This document shows, one piece after another, positions 25,037 through 33,851 of a DNA stretch of 64,000 nucleotides. Where the stretch lies: assembly GCA_036774405.1 (NCBI GenBank), contig DAIPBO010000003.1, positions 104,577 through 168,576 on the forward strand, in the 5' to 3' direction. Position 1 is the stretch's first letter; every line of letters begins with the position of its first letter. The DNA comes from JAAYDS01 sp012729155 (GTDB lineage: Bacteria; Chloroflexota; Anaerolineae; UBA1429). Made by a program: the position numbers and the translations under genes. Under the pieces are notes generated by a model. It was not told where the DNA came from and ran no database searches. It saw only the letters and a list, made by a program, of their open reading frames with translations.

Positions 25037-25903
25037 CTACCAGGGCAGCTCGCTGAATAGCGTCTGGGGCGCAAACACGACGCCAATCATGCTGGGGCCG
25101 GTGTGCGCGCCCAGCACCGGGGCGATGTGGCTTATTGGCAGCCATTCGCACGCGAACACGGCGTCGAGTTTGGCGCGCAGCTCGGCCGCGCCCTCGGGAT
25201 TGTAGGCGTGCATGATCTGCAGGCGCAGCGGCGAGCCGGGCTTGTGGCGGGCTACCACCTGGTCGACCAGCAGTTGCGTCGCGCGGGCAAAGGTGCGCGC
25301 CTGGCCAAGTTGCTCGTACTTGCCCAGCACCTTTTCGACGCCGATGACGGGGCGAATCCTGAGCACCTGGGCCAGCAGGCCCTTGATGTGGCTGATGCGG
25401 CCACCATGCACCAGGTAGCGCAGCTCGTCGAGGGTGAACATGGTGTCGGCGGCCGCGCGGATGCGCGCCAACAGCTCAAGGATGGCGTCGAGAGGCCAGC
25501 CGGCCTTGAGGGCGCGGGCGGCGGCCTCAACCTGCCAGCCCTCGCCGCCAGAGAGGGTCTTGGTGTCAACGAGCGTCACGTTGGCCTCGGGCACCATCTC
25601 GGCGCCCAGGCGTGCGGCATTGATGGTGCCGCTGAGCCCCGACGAGATGTGCACCGAGAGTATGTCGGGATCGTCGGCCGCGAGCCGCCGGTAGAGCGCA
25701 GCAAAGTCGCCGGGTGACGGCTGGGTGGTGGTGGGGTAGCTGTGGGTGTTGGCCAGCAGCTGATAAAAGGCGCCAGGCTCGATATCCTCACCGCTGCGGT
25801 AGGTGCGGCCATCGAGCTCGATCAACAGGGGGACCTGATGGAACTCGATGCCTTCACGCTGCTGTGGGCTGAGGTCCATTCCGCGGTCGGTTACGATCTG
25901 CAT
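25037..25903 (-). CDS. DegV-family fatty-acid-binding protein
   Basis: A 288-aa cytoplasmic protein of the DegV/FakB class, which binds a fatty acid and, in FakB, presents it to a kinase (FakA). Family marks: QIVTDRGMDLSPQ at the start, YPTTTQPSPGDF, SVHISSGLSGTINAAR, VVDTK-like LVDTKTLSGGEG, and LRYLVHGGRISHIKGLL. No FakA-type kinase gene is in the window. AAGGAG precedes ATG 25903. A longer frame to 26053 has no supporting site. Confidence 0.92.
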   Translation of the reverse strand: MQIVTDRGMDLSPQQREGIEFHQVPLLIELDGRTYRSGEDIEPGAFYQLLANTHSYPTTTQPSPGDFAALYRRLAADDPDILSVHISSGLSGTINAARLGAEMVPEANVTLVDTKTLSGGEGWQVEAAARALKAGWPLDAILELLARIRAAADTMFTLDELRYLVHGGRISHIKGLLAQVLRIRPVIGVEKVLGKYEQLGQARTFARATQLLVDQVVARHKPGSPLRLQIMHAYNPEGAAELRAKLDAVFACEWLPISHIAPVLGAHTGPSMIGVVFAPQTLFSELPW

Positions 25904-26089
25904 GGAGACTCCTTGGGTAGCTTGACGCATTACAGATACAGGGCCGCCGTGCCCGGCCGCCAACGTGACCAGATAGGCCGCAGAACGGCAATGGCGGTCA
26001 CGAATTAGACAGTGACTCGCACCACAAGGTTGCAGCGCAGCGCATTGCACCAAGCTGCACTGCCTGGCAGTGCGCCGGAGGGTTGACTG

Positions 26090-26857
26090 CTAGTGAAAGA
26101 GGATGCGATAGGTCTCGGTGGCCAGGCGGCCAGCGGTGGCCAGGTCGCCCCGCTCGCGAGCTGCCAGCGCGGCATCATAGCGCTCGACGGCGGCATGATC
26201 GACGCCGGGGCCGGCCTCGCGCAGCAACTGCCGCGCCAGCAGCAAGAACTCTTCGGCGGGCCCGTCGCGCAGGTAGGGCAGGTTGGCATACCAGGCGACG
26301 ACATCGGGCCAGCGCGCGTCGCTGTTGTCTCCGGTAAAGGATACGCGCTGCTGGGTCATCCGGGCCAGACGCGCCCCAGAGTGTTCGAGGCTTTGCAGGG
26401 CGTCGGCCAGGCTAAAGCGCGAGACGGGCGTGGGGTCGATGGCGCGCATCTGCTTGTGATAGAACCAGTGATAAATGCTCTGCACGCCCGACAGCAGGCC
26501 TTTGCCGCTGCCGCCGGCAATGGCGGCGCCGAGCGCGGGCAGGCCGTTGCCCTGGGGCACAGGCAGGGCGACGCTATCCATAAAGTCCTTGGTGAGCCCG
26601 TTGATGTCGCCCCAGTAGACGGGGGCGGTGAGCACCAGGGCATCGGCGGTGGCTACGGCTTCAGATAGTTCGGCCGGGCAATAGTTGGCGCCCTCTTCAG
26701 AGCCACCCTGGCCCGTAAAGGGGCGCACATCAAAGTCGATGAGGTGGAGCTTTTCGACAGTGGCGCCCTGGCTGGCGGCGCCCCGCAGGGCAGCCTCTGC
26801 CAGGTCGTTCGAACGGCCGTTGTGTCGCGGACTGCCGACGATGGCGAGCACGAGCAT
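26090..26857 (-). CDS. NAD(P)H-dependent FMN reductase/flavodoxin-fold protein
   Basis: A 255-aa flavodoxin-like oxidoreductase. The N-terminal LAIVGSPRHNGRSNDLAEAAL is the phosphate-binding loop of the FMN_red / iron-sulfur flavoprotein group, followed by LTAPVYWGDINGLTKDFMD (FMN ring contact). The usual CxxC-type cysteines of iron-sulfur flavoproteins are absent; only YCPAE is seen. The last 60 residues form a helical extension. CAGGAGG fits ATG 26857. The promoter at 26925-26954 is strong. The divergent neighbour is corA-type. Confidence 0.88.
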   Translation of the reverse strand: MLVLAIVGSPRHNGRSNDLAEAALRGAASQGATVEKLHLIDFDVRPFTGQGGSEEGANYCPAELSEAVATADALVLTAPVYWGDINGLTKDFMDSVALPVPQGNGLPALGAAIAGGSGKGLLSGVQSIYHWFYHKQMRAIDPTPVSRFSLADALQSLEHSGARLARMTQQRVSFTGDNSDARWPDVVAWYANLPYLRDGPAEEFLLLARQLLREAGPGVDHAAVERYDAALAARERGDLATAGRLATETYRILFH

Positions 26858-26924
26858 GGTGAGCCTCCTGTAAAGTGCGAGACGAACAGGGCCGAAACGT
26901 GCTATCATGCTGCGGCCATACAAG

Positions 26925-26954
26925 ATCATACCGCGCGACGAGCCGTAGCGTCAA
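26925..26954 (-). promoter_or_regulatory. Promoter of the flavin reductase gene
   Basis: On the minus strand TTGACG (26949-26954), 18-nt spacer, TATGAT (26925-26930), leaving a leader of about 60 nt before ATG 26857. Confidence 0.7.
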
Positions 26955-27003
26955 CCAGTGCGGGCGCCGGCGGGGGCGAGCTGAGCCGCCCAGGGAGGAT
27001 GGC

Positions 27004-27990
27004 GTGTTTCGATCGGTGTATCGCGATGGGCAGGGCGTTGTGCGTATCGGCTTGCGCGCCGAGGATATCGCTGCGGCGCTCGACGATGAGGGCGGCATGC
27101 TGTGGGTCGATCTGGACGCGAGCGAGGCCGAGGGCAACCGCGCACTGCTGTGCGACGTGTTTGGCTTTCATCCGCTGGCGGTAGACGATGCCCTGGTAGA
27201 GCACCATGTGCCCAAGGTCGATGACTGGGAGCAGTATCTGTACGTGGGTCTGCACGCCGCGGCGCTCGATGCCGTCAGCGACGAGGTGCTGCAGGTGAGA
27301 GAGATCGACGTCTTTGTGGGGCCACGCTACCTGGTATCGCACCAGCACCACAGCACCATGGCACTGGAGCGGCTATGGGCCGCCTGCCAACGCGACGAGC
27401 GCCTGTTGCAGCGCGGCGCCACGCATTTGCTCTACCGCCTGGCCGACGAGCTGGCCGACGACTATATGCGCGTCATCGACGACCTGGATGAGGTGGTGGA
27501 TGGCATCGAAGATGAGGTGCTGGCGGGGAGCGATGGCGATATTCTGGTGACGATCATGCGCTACAAGCGGGCCCTGCTCAGGCTGCGGCGGGTGGTGGCC
27601 CCGCAGCGCGAGGTGATGAACAAGCTCGCGCGCGGCGATGATGATGTGCTCGACAGCGACAAGCTGATCTATTTCCGCGATGTGTACGACCATTATGTGC
27701 GGCTCGCCGACATCGCCGAGAACCTGCGCGATCTGGTCTCGAGCGCGCTCGACACGCATCTGTCGGTGGTCAATAACCGCATGAACGAGGTGATGAAGAC
27801 GTTGACTGTCATCACCGTGCTGTTTGCGCCCATCACCTTTATCAGCGGGTTCTTTGGGATGAACTTTTTCCAGGCGTCGGGGCGCTTTGACGGCTGGACC
27901 GGCGGCGTTGTGCTGGGGGCTGCGCTGGTGACGATGGTGGGCCTGCCGCTGGCCATGGCGCTGTGGCTGCGCAAGCGCGCCTGGATGTAG
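27004..27990 (+). CDS. corA: CorA-family magnesium/cobalt transporter
   Basis: A 328-aa divalent-cation channel of the inner membrane. The large N-terminal cytoplasmic domain runs to about residue 265 and ends in the long stalk helix (LSVVNNRMNEVMKTLTVITVLFAP). Two C-terminal helices follow, and the selectivity motif GMN is present in SGFFGMNFF. The C-terminus ends in basic residues as in CorA. GTG 27004 is chosen because GGGAGGAT sits just upstream; the in-frame sequence before it (back to 26875) is Arg/Cys-rich and unlike CorA. Confidence 0.93.
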   Translation: MFRSVYRDGQGVVRIGLRAEDIAAALDDEGGMLWVDLDASEAEGNRALLCDVFGFHPLAVDDALVEHHVPKVDDWEQYLYVGLHAAALDAVSDEVLQVREIDVFVGPRYLVSHQHHSTMALERLWAACQRDERLLQRGATHLLYRLADELADDYMRVIDDLDEVVDGIEDEVLAGSDGDILVTIMRYKRALLRLRRVVAPQREVMNKLARGDDDVLDSDKLIYFRDVYDHYVRLADIAENLRDLVSSALDTHLSVVNNRMNEVMKTLTVITVLFAPITFISGFFGMNFFQASGRFDGWTGGVVLGAALVTMVGLPLAMALWLRKRAWM

Positions 27991-28057
27991 CGAGAGCCAG
28001 GAGGCGTTGCGCGTCAACGCACGGGCAGGTGTCGCTGCATGGCTGGCTGTTCGCCCT

Positions 28058-28072
28058 GGCGCATAATGCGCC
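28058..28072. promoter_or_regulatory. Palindrome upstream of the GH43 gene, possible operator
   Basis: GGCGCAT-A-ATGCGCC is a perfect 7+1+7 palindrome 84 bp before ATG 28156. It contains CATAAT, which could be a -10 element, so a repressor site over the promoter is plausible. No -35 stands out. Confidence 0.35.
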
Positions 28073-28155
28073 GTGGGCCTATGATGAGGCCGCACAGTGC
28101 CGGGCGGCGCTCGCTGCGCCGTTGGGCGAATGAGATTGACGCTGGAGGGGGTTGT

Positions 28156-29363
28156 ATGAGCGCGTTGGATCGTGTGGCGCGGGTGCGGGCCGAGCGGCAG
28201 CCCTGCGCCGACCTGGGCAATGGCTACTATCGCAATCCGATCATCGCGGGCAACTATGCCGACCCTTCGCTGGTGCGGGTGGGCGGCGATTACTATATGG
28301 CCATGTCGATGGCGCCGGGTGTGCTGTTGTGGCACTCACGCGACCTGGTCAACTGGCGGCCGCTGGGCAACGCGGTGGCCGCGGACCTGGGCGATGTGTG
28401 GGCGCCCGACCTGGTGCACCATGGCGGTCGCTACTATCTCTACCTGCCGGTGGTGCAGCCGATGGGCGCAGGGCAGCGGCCGCGTTTTGCCAACTTTGTC
28501 TGCACCGCCAGCGACCCTGCAGGCCCCTGGAGTGAGCCGGTGGATCTGGGTGTGTATGGCTACATCGACCCGGGGCACGTGGCCGGGCGCGACGGACAGC
28601 GCTATCTGTACGTCAGCGCAGGCATGGCGGCGCCCCTGTCGCCAGACGGGCTCAAGGTGACGGGCGAGATGGAACGCGTGTATGAGGGCTGGCCCTATCC
28701 CGACGAGTGGGTGGCCGAGTGTTTCTGCCTCGAGAGCCCCAAGTTCGTATGGCGGGGCGACTGGCTCTATCTGGTGTCGGCACAGGGGGGCACCTGGGGG
28801 CCGGCCACCAGCCACATGGCGGTGGTGGCGCGGGCGCGCTCGCCGCTGGGCCCGTGGGAGAACTCGCCCCATAACCCGCTGGTGCACACTGGCTCTCGCG
28901 AGGAAAAGTGGTGGTCTCAGGGGCACGGCACGTTGATCGACGACGTCGAGGGCAACTGGTGGCTGGTCTATCATGCGGTAGAGCGCGGCTATGCTACGCT
29001 GGGGCGACCGGTGCTGCTGTTGCCGGTGGCGTGGACCGAAGACGGCTGGCCCGTGGTGCGGCAGGCGGCCGATGGTCTTTTGCCAAAGCCGGCTGGCGAG
29101 GACGTGGGGCACGGCATGCCGCTGTCCGATGCGTTTGCTACGGGGGCACTGGGCGCCTCTTGGCGCCGAACAGGTGCGGGCGGTCGCGACGCCTACCGCT
29201 GCGAGGGTGGCGCCCTGCTGATGCCTGCCGCGGGCGCTGGCCTGACGGCATGGGACGAGCTGGCCTATGTGGCCTGCTCGCCGGTGAACCACAGCTTTGA
29301 GGTGGTGGTAGAGGTCGCTGTGCCGGCGGGCGCCGAGGCCGGCCTCTTGCTGCAAGACGGGCG
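28156..29363 (+). CDS. Glycoside hydrolase family 43-like protein (3' end lost in assembly gap)
   Basis: A five-bladed-propeller glycosidase of the GH43/GH32 superfamily, acting on arabinose-, xylose- or fructose-type side chains. The catalytic Asp base is in AGNYADPSLV (Asp36), the transition-state Asp in YIDPGHV, and the likely general acid Glu in CLESPKFVWRG. From about residue 330 a second domain begins (LSDAFATGALGASWRRTG), like the beta-sandwich found behind GH43 propellers. There is no signal peptide, so it may act inside the cell on imported oligosaccharides. GGAGGGGG precedes ATG 28156. The frame enters a 100-N gap at 29364; the 54 nt after the gap that stay open in the same phase may or may not belong to it. 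Confidence 0.88.
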
Positions 29364-29463
29364 NNNNNNNNNNNNNNNNNNNNNNNNNNNNNNNNNNNNN
29401 NNNNNNNNNNNNNNNNNNNNNNNNNNNNNNNNNNNNNNNNNNNNNNNNNNNNNNNNNNNNNNN
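29364..29463. other. Assembly gap of exactly 100 N
   Basis: The run of 100 N is the conventional placeholder for a scaffold gap of unknown size. The missing sequence contains the end of the GH43 gene and possibly more genes. The 146 bp between the gap and ATG 29610 hold no recognisable feature. Confidence 0.98.
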
Positions 29464-29609
29464 GCACTGCGGGGTTCGAAAGGGCACAGAGTGAGCAATG
29501 GGCACAGGGATTGCTGATGCTGGCCAGGGTACCCTGTCATCTGGGCTGTATGGTGTTGGCAGGCATGGCCATTGTGCGCTGCACCTTTCGCTGGGAGTAG
29601 TTTGCGCCC

Positions 29610-30152
29610 ATGGCGAGTGAGACGAGCGATCGGCCGACGGCGTTCACCGAGCGCCCGCAAAGGCAGGCTCTGTGTTGGCGTGCGGCCACCCTGACAGACG
29701 TGCCGCTGCTGGCGCGCCTTAACAAGGAGCTGACCGAGGACGAGCGACACCGCAACAGCGCTCAAAGCGAAGCGTGGTTTGCCGAGCGCATGGCCGCGCT
29801 GCTCAGTGGGCAATATGAGGCGGTGCTGTTCGCGCTTGACGCAGGGGTGTGGACCACGGTAGCCTATGCCCTCTACTGCCCTGTGGCTGAACGCGAGAAC
29901 ACGGTGTATCTGCGGCAGCTGTACGTGCTACGCAGCCATCGGAGGCGGGGCATTGGGCGTGAGGCGCTGCGATTGCTGCGCGCCGAGGTGTGGCCACCGG
30001 GCGCGCGTGTGGTCGTCGAAGCGCTGGCCCACAATGCCGCCGCGCGCGCCTTTTATGAGGCGCTCGGCTTTGCCGAGGCGTATGTGGGCTACGAGCTGGG
30101 CCAAACCCAGGCCGGGGCGACTGACCTGGTTGAGCGGCAGACATCCTCTTGA
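29610..30152 (+). CDS. GNAT-family N-acetyltransferase
   Basis: A 180-aa acyl-CoA-dependent acetyltransferase. The acetyl-CoA-binding loop is RRRGIGREALRLLRAE (motif A, R/Q-x-x-G-x-G), preceded by the typical strand VYLRQLYVLRSHR. Motif B is ALAHNAAARAFYEALGF. The acceptor is unknown. The downstream GH17-like gene begins 18 nt after its stop, so the two are likely co-transcribed. Confidence 0.88.
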   Translation: MASETSDRPTAFTERPQRQALCWRAATLTDVPLLARLNKELTEDERHRNSAQSEAWFAERMAALLSGQYEAVLFALDAGVWTTVAYALYCPVAERENTVYLRQLYVLRSHRRRGIGREALRLLRAEVWPPGARVVVEALAHNAAARAFYEALGFAEAYVGYELGQTQAGATDLVERQTSS

Positions 30153-30169
30153 AAGGACCCGTTGCTGCG

Positions 30170-31681
30170 ATGAGTCACTGGTTACGTGTGCTGTTGTGTG
30201 CTGTCTGTATGCTTGCGTTGGGGTTGGTGCTGGGGCCAGATCGGGCCGCGGCCGAGCCTGCGCCGCTGTTGCGGCTCGACTCTGTGCCGCCCTATGGCGT
30301 CGAAGACGCGATTTTGGGCACGGTGATGTACGCCAGGCCAGGGCTGGCGGTCACTGGCTACCTGCAGGTGAGCGAGGATGGACGCATCTGGGGCCCCAAG
30401 CCCACCTGGCTGACGCCATCTATGCCCGTCGAGGAGGATGGCAGCTTTTGGCTGCAGTTTGTTACCGGCGGCGAAGACATCAATGCGGTCGTGCTCTATG
30501 TGTTGCTCGTCCCCGCAGACTATACGCCTGGCGGCAGCTATGAGGAGGCCGAGGCCGTGGCGCTCGACCGGCTGGTGGTCAGGCGCACGCCCGCCGGTGA
30601 GGTGACCATCTTGCCGCGAGAAGGCAAGTGGCAGCGCGCTGACGAGCCTGCAGCGGCTGTTGAAGAGGCCGTTGCTCCCCTGGTCGAGCCAGGGGCGCCC
30701 GCCGCAGAGGTGGCGCCTACGCCCACGCCTGCGCCGATGGCGCCACTCAACCCGCACCTGGGCGCGCCCACCATCGCCCTCAACTATTCGCCCTACACCG
30801 ACGGACAGAACCCCAACCTGGGCAGCCGCATTCCGTTGCGGCAGATGGAGCGGCAGCTGCGCCTGCTCAGCGCGCATGTCGACACGCTGCGCACATTTGG
30901 CACGTCGGGCGAGCTGCTCAAGTTCTATCCGCTGGCGCACAACATGGGCTATCGCGTCTATGCCGGCGCGTGGATCGACCACTATATGGGCGACGCGCAG
31001 ATAGAGTCCGAGATCGAGCTGCTGGCCCGCGTGGCCCAGCGTGGCTGGTGCGCTGCGGTGGTGGTCGGCTCAGAGTGTCTGCACCGCGGCGATCTGTCGG
31101 CGCTCGAACTGGCGCGCTACCTGAGCTATGCGCGAGCGCAGCTGGCCGACGAGAGCGTGCCCGTCACCACCTCTGACACGGCCGCCGCGCTGTTGGCCAA
31201 CCCCGAGGTGGTGGCCCAGTGCGATCTGGTCATGGCGACCTACTATCCCTTTTTCGAGGGCGTGAGCATCGAGCAGGCGGCCGATGCCGTGGCAGCGATG
31301 CACGAGCGACTGCAGGCGGCCTATCCCGACAAGGAGATCATCATCTCAGAGACGGGCTGGCCCACCGCAGGCAGCCCCGAAGGCGACGCCGTGCCCTCAG
31401 AGGCCAACGCGGCGCGCTACTTTGCCGAGGTGAACGCCTGGGCCGAGGCCGAGGGCGTCGAGGTGGTGTTCTTTAGCGCCTTTGATGAGGACTGGAAGGT
31501 CGAAGGGGTCAAGGCCGATATCGGCGGCCACTGGGGGCACCGTACGGCAGATGGTCTGCTCAAGCCGGGCTATCAGCGCGTTTACCCGCAAGTGGACGCG
31601 CTCGAGGGTGGCCTGACCGTACCAGAGCGGCTGGCCGCGTTGGAGAGCAGGCTTGCGAGCCTGGGCGTGCGCGGCGAATAG
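30170..31681 (+). CDS. Secreted GH17-like glycoside hydrolase
   Basis: A 503-aa exported protein. Residues 1-29 form a signal peptide (LLCAVCMLALGLVLG...AAA). Residues ~35-150 are a beta-rich domain of unknown type, followed by a Pro/Thr/Ala linker (PTPTPAPMAP). From ~200 on there is a TIM-barrel GH17 domain. The nucleophile motif is IISETGWPTAG (Glu394), diagnostic of GH17 beta-1,3-glucanases/transglycosidases. The acid/base Glu would be Glu302 in VVVGSECLHRGD, where the nearly invariant Asn before it is replaced by Ser. No LPxTG or membrane anchor is visible at the C-terminus. ATG 30170 fits the signal peptide. Confidence 0.82.
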   Translation: MSHWLRVLLCAVCMLALGLVLGPDRAAAEPAPLLRLDSVPPYGVEDAILGTVMYARPGLAVTGYLQVSEDGRIWGPKPTWLTPSMPVEEDGSFWLQFVTGGEDINAVVLYVLLVPADYTPGGSYEEAEAVALDRLVVRRTPAGEVTILPREGKWQRADEPAAAVEEAVAPLVEPGAPAAEVAPTPTPAPMAPLNPHLGAPTIALNYSPYTDGQNPNLGSRIPLRQMERQLRLLSAHVDTLRTFGTSGELLKFYPLAHNMGYRVYAGAWIDHYMGDAQIESEIELLARVAQRGWCAAVVVGSECLHRGDLSALELARYLSYARAQLADESVPVTTSDTAAALLANPEVVAQCDLVMATYYPFFEGVSIEQAADAVAAMHERLQAAYPDKEIIISETGWPTAGSPEGDAVPSEANAARYFAEVNAWAEAEGVEVVFFSAFDEDWKVEGVKADIGGHWGHRTADGLLKPGYQRVYPQVDALEGGLTVPERLAALESRLASLGVRGE

Positions 31682-31702
31682 GCGCGCCGAGTCGGAGCAC
31701 CA

Positions 31703-31745
31703 GCGGGCGGGCGTGCAGTGGTCAGACCACGTCTTGACCGCCCGC
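31703..31745 (+). terminator. Compound hairpin after the GH17-like gene
   Basis: The outer stem GCGGGCGG / CCGCCCGC (31703-31710 with 31738-31745) encloses an inner stem GTGGTC-A-GACCAC. It starts 22 nt after the stop and overlaps the -35 box of the next promoter, so terminator and promoter are superimposed. Confidence 0.55.
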
Positions 31746-31763
31746 CGTGGAAGCATGTACAAT
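31734..31763 (+). promoter_or_regulatory. Promoter of the aldehyde ferredoxin oxidoreductase gene
   Basis: TTGACC (31734-31739), 18-nt spacer, TACAAT (31758-31763), 34 nt before ATG 31797. Confidence 0.65.
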
Positions 31764-31796
31764 GTCACCATTCACTGCATCATGGGAGGCGTCTGC

Positions 31797-33683
31797 ATGG
31801 CAAGGTCTTTTCATAACAAGATCCTGCGGGTCAACCTGACCAAGGGCACCATCGCGGTTGAAGAGCCAGGGCTTGTCTATATGCGCAAGTATATGGGCGG
31901 CTGGAACGTGATCGCCGATGTGCTGTTGCGTGAGGTGCCCCAGGGCGCCGACCCGCTTGGCCCAGCCAACAAGCTGGTGTTCGCAGCGGGCGTGCTCACG
32001 GGGCTGGCGGCCTCGGGCATGTCGCGCAGCACGGTGGGTGCCAAGTCGCCGTTGACGGGCGGGTTCGGCGCCTCTGAAGTAGGCGGTCATTTCCCCTACG
32101 AGTTCAAGCGCGCGGGGTTCGACGCGATCATCTTTGAAGGCGTCTCGCCCAAGCCGGTGTATCTGTGGGTGCATGATGGCGAGGCCGAGCTGCGCGACGC
32201 GGGGCACCTGTGGGGCCAGACGACCAAAGAGACGTTGACCGCCCTGCAGAGCGAGCTGGGCGAGAAGCGCCTGGGCGCAGCGATGATCGGGCCTGGCGGC
32301 GAGAACCAGGTGCTGTTTTCGTGCATCATGAACGAGCTCAAAGACGCGGCGGGCCGCACCGGCCTTGGCGCTGTGATGGGCTCAAAGAACATCAAGGCCG
32401 TGGTGGCGCGCGGCACGATGAAGCTCGATGGCGCCAAACCCGAGGTGGTGAGCGAGCTGGCCCGCTCGATGGCACGCAGCGTGGCTGCGGGCGAGCGCGC
32501 CGCGGGCATGCATAAATGGGGTACGGGTGGCAACCTGACCGATTCGAGCGTTACCGGCAACCTGCCCATCCGCAACTTTCGCGATGGCCTGTTTGAAGAG
32601 GGGGCCTGGAACCTCTCATCTGAAAAGTACATGCCCGAGATTGGCCTTGGCATGGAGGGCTGCACCGCCTGTGCCGTGCGCTGCAAAAAGGTGGTCAGGG
32701 CCGAAGGGGTAGACCCTGACTATGGCGGTCCAGAGTATGAGACGGCCGGCGCGCTGGGCTCGACGTGCGGCATCGGCGATGTGGTGGCGGTGAGCCGTGG
32801 CTCGGCGCTGTGCAACGCACTGGGCATCGACACCATCGCCACAGGCGTGAGCATCGCCTTTGCCATGGAGGCCTTTGAGCGGGGCATGCTGACCCTTGAG
32901 GACACCGAGGGCATCGATCTGCGCTTTGGCAACGCCGATGCCATGCTGGCCTGTATCGAAAAGATCGCTTATCAAGAGGGCTTTGGCAAGTTTCTGGCGC
33001 TGGGCTCGGCGCGCATGGCCGAAGAGCTGGGCGGCGATGCCTACACCTTTGCCATGACGACCAAGAAGCAAGAGTTCCCCATGCACGAGCCGCGGTTCAA
33101 GCGGGGCATGGCCATCGGCTATGCGCTCTCGCCAACGGGGGCCGACCACATGCACGCCCTGCACGATGCTGGCCTGGGCACTGCCACCGAAGACGGCTTT
33201 ATGCCCAACGGCCTGTTGCGCGAGCTCGGCGTCTTGGAGCCGCTGCCGCTGGAGGACCTGGGGCCCAACAAGGTTCGCGCCACCTACCTCAACTCGCTGC
33301 ACTGTGCCATGCGCAATGTGCTGCCCTGTTGCCACTTTGTGCCGTGGAGCATGGACGAGTATGTGCAACTGGTGCGCGGCGCCACCGGCTTTGACGTGAG
33401 CACCTACGAGCTGATCAAACTGGGCGAGCGCGCCTGGACGCTGGCGCGCGTCTTTAACATGCGCGAGGGCTGGACGGTGGATGATGATCGCCTGCCCGAG
33501 CGTTCGTATGGGCCCACCACCGACGGCGCGCTGGAGGACGGCGGCATCGACCGCGAGGAGCTCGAAGAGGCCGTGCACACCTACTATGCCATGGCCGGTT
33601 GGGACCCAGAGACGGGCGTGCCCACTCTGGCCAAGCTGCAGGAGTTGGGCGTCGAATGGGCGGCGGCATACCTGCCCAGGTAG
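31797..33683 (+). CDS. Tungsten-type aldehyde:ferredoxin oxidoreductase (AOR family)
   Basis: A 628-aa cytoplasmic enzyme that oxidises aldehydes to acids (or the reverse) using a tungsto-bispterin cofactor and one [4Fe-4S] cluster. The N-terminal barrel shows the AOR pattern (ILRVNLTKGTI, GGWNVIADVLLRE, SPLTGGFGASEVGG). Cluster ligands are Cys289-x2-Cys292-x3-Cys296 (GCTACAVRC), with the fourth among Cys503/511/512 in LHCAMRNVLPCC. Substrate-type subgroups cannot be separated here. GGGAGG precedes ATG 31797; an upstream frame to 31653 is longer but unsupported. It is a stand-alone unit with its own promoter and terminator. No molybdopterin or W-uptake genes are in the window. Confidence 0.94.
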   Translation: MARSFHNKILRVNLTKGTIAVEEPGLVYMRKYMGGWNVIADVLLREVPQGADPLGPANKLVFAAGVLTGLAASGMSRSTVGAKSPLTGGFGASEVGGHFPYEFKRAGFDAIIFEGVSPKPVYLWVHDGEAELRDAGHLWGQTTKETLTALQSELGEKRLGAAMIGPGGENQVLFSCIMNELKDAAGRTGLGAVMGSKNIKAVVARGTMKLDGAKPEVVSELARSMARSVAAGERAAGMHKWGTGGNLTDSSVTGNLPIRNFRDGLFEEGAWNLSSEKYMPEIGLGMEGCTACAVRCKKVVRAEGVDPDYGGPEYETAGALGSTCGIGDVVAVSRGSALCNALGIDTIATGVSIAFAMEAFERGMLTLEDTEGIDLRFGNADAMLACIEKIAYQEGFGKFLALGSARMAEELGGDAYTFAMTTKKQEFPMHEPRFKRGMAIGYALSPTGADHMHALHDAGLGTATEDGFMPNGLLRELGVLEPLPLEDLGPNKVRATYLNSLHCAMRNVLPCCHFVPWSMDEYVQLVRGATGFDVSTYELIKLGERAWTLARVFNMREGWTVDDDRLPERSYGPTTDGALEDGGIDREELEEAVHTYYAMAGWDPETGVPTLAKLQELGVEWAAAYLPR

Positions 33684-33708
33684 CCGCATAGCGTGACACG
33701 TTGTTCAC

Positions 33709-33745
33709 AGCCCCCTGGTCGGCAAGCGCCGGTCGGGGGGCTCTC
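33709..33745 (+). terminator. Terminator of the AOR gene
   Basis: AGCCCCC pairs with GGGGGGCT over an imperfect inner stem (TCGGC/GCCGG), followed by CTCT. It lies 26 nt after the stop codon. Confidence 0.65.
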
Positions 33746-33790
33746 TGCTATGTTGGGCCGGCTTGCAGGGCGGTCGTTCGCAGCCAGGGC

Positions 33791-33819
33791 TTGACCGTAC
33801 AGGGCGCATCGACTAGGCT
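33791..33819 (+). promoter_or_regulatory. Promoter of the glycoside hydrolase/kinase operon
   Basis: TTGACC (33791-33796), 17-nt spacer, TAGGCT (33814-33819), 33 nt before ATG 33852. The -10 is weak. Confidence 0.5.
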
Positions 33820-33851
33820 CTGCGCAGCAGTTGAGCAGTGAGGAGCACGAC

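Noticed and set aside
29464..29500. GGGGTTCGAAAGG after the gap, considered as a tRNA T-arm
   Set aside because: No matching acceptor, D or anticodon arms can be drawn on either strand, and the gap removes one side.
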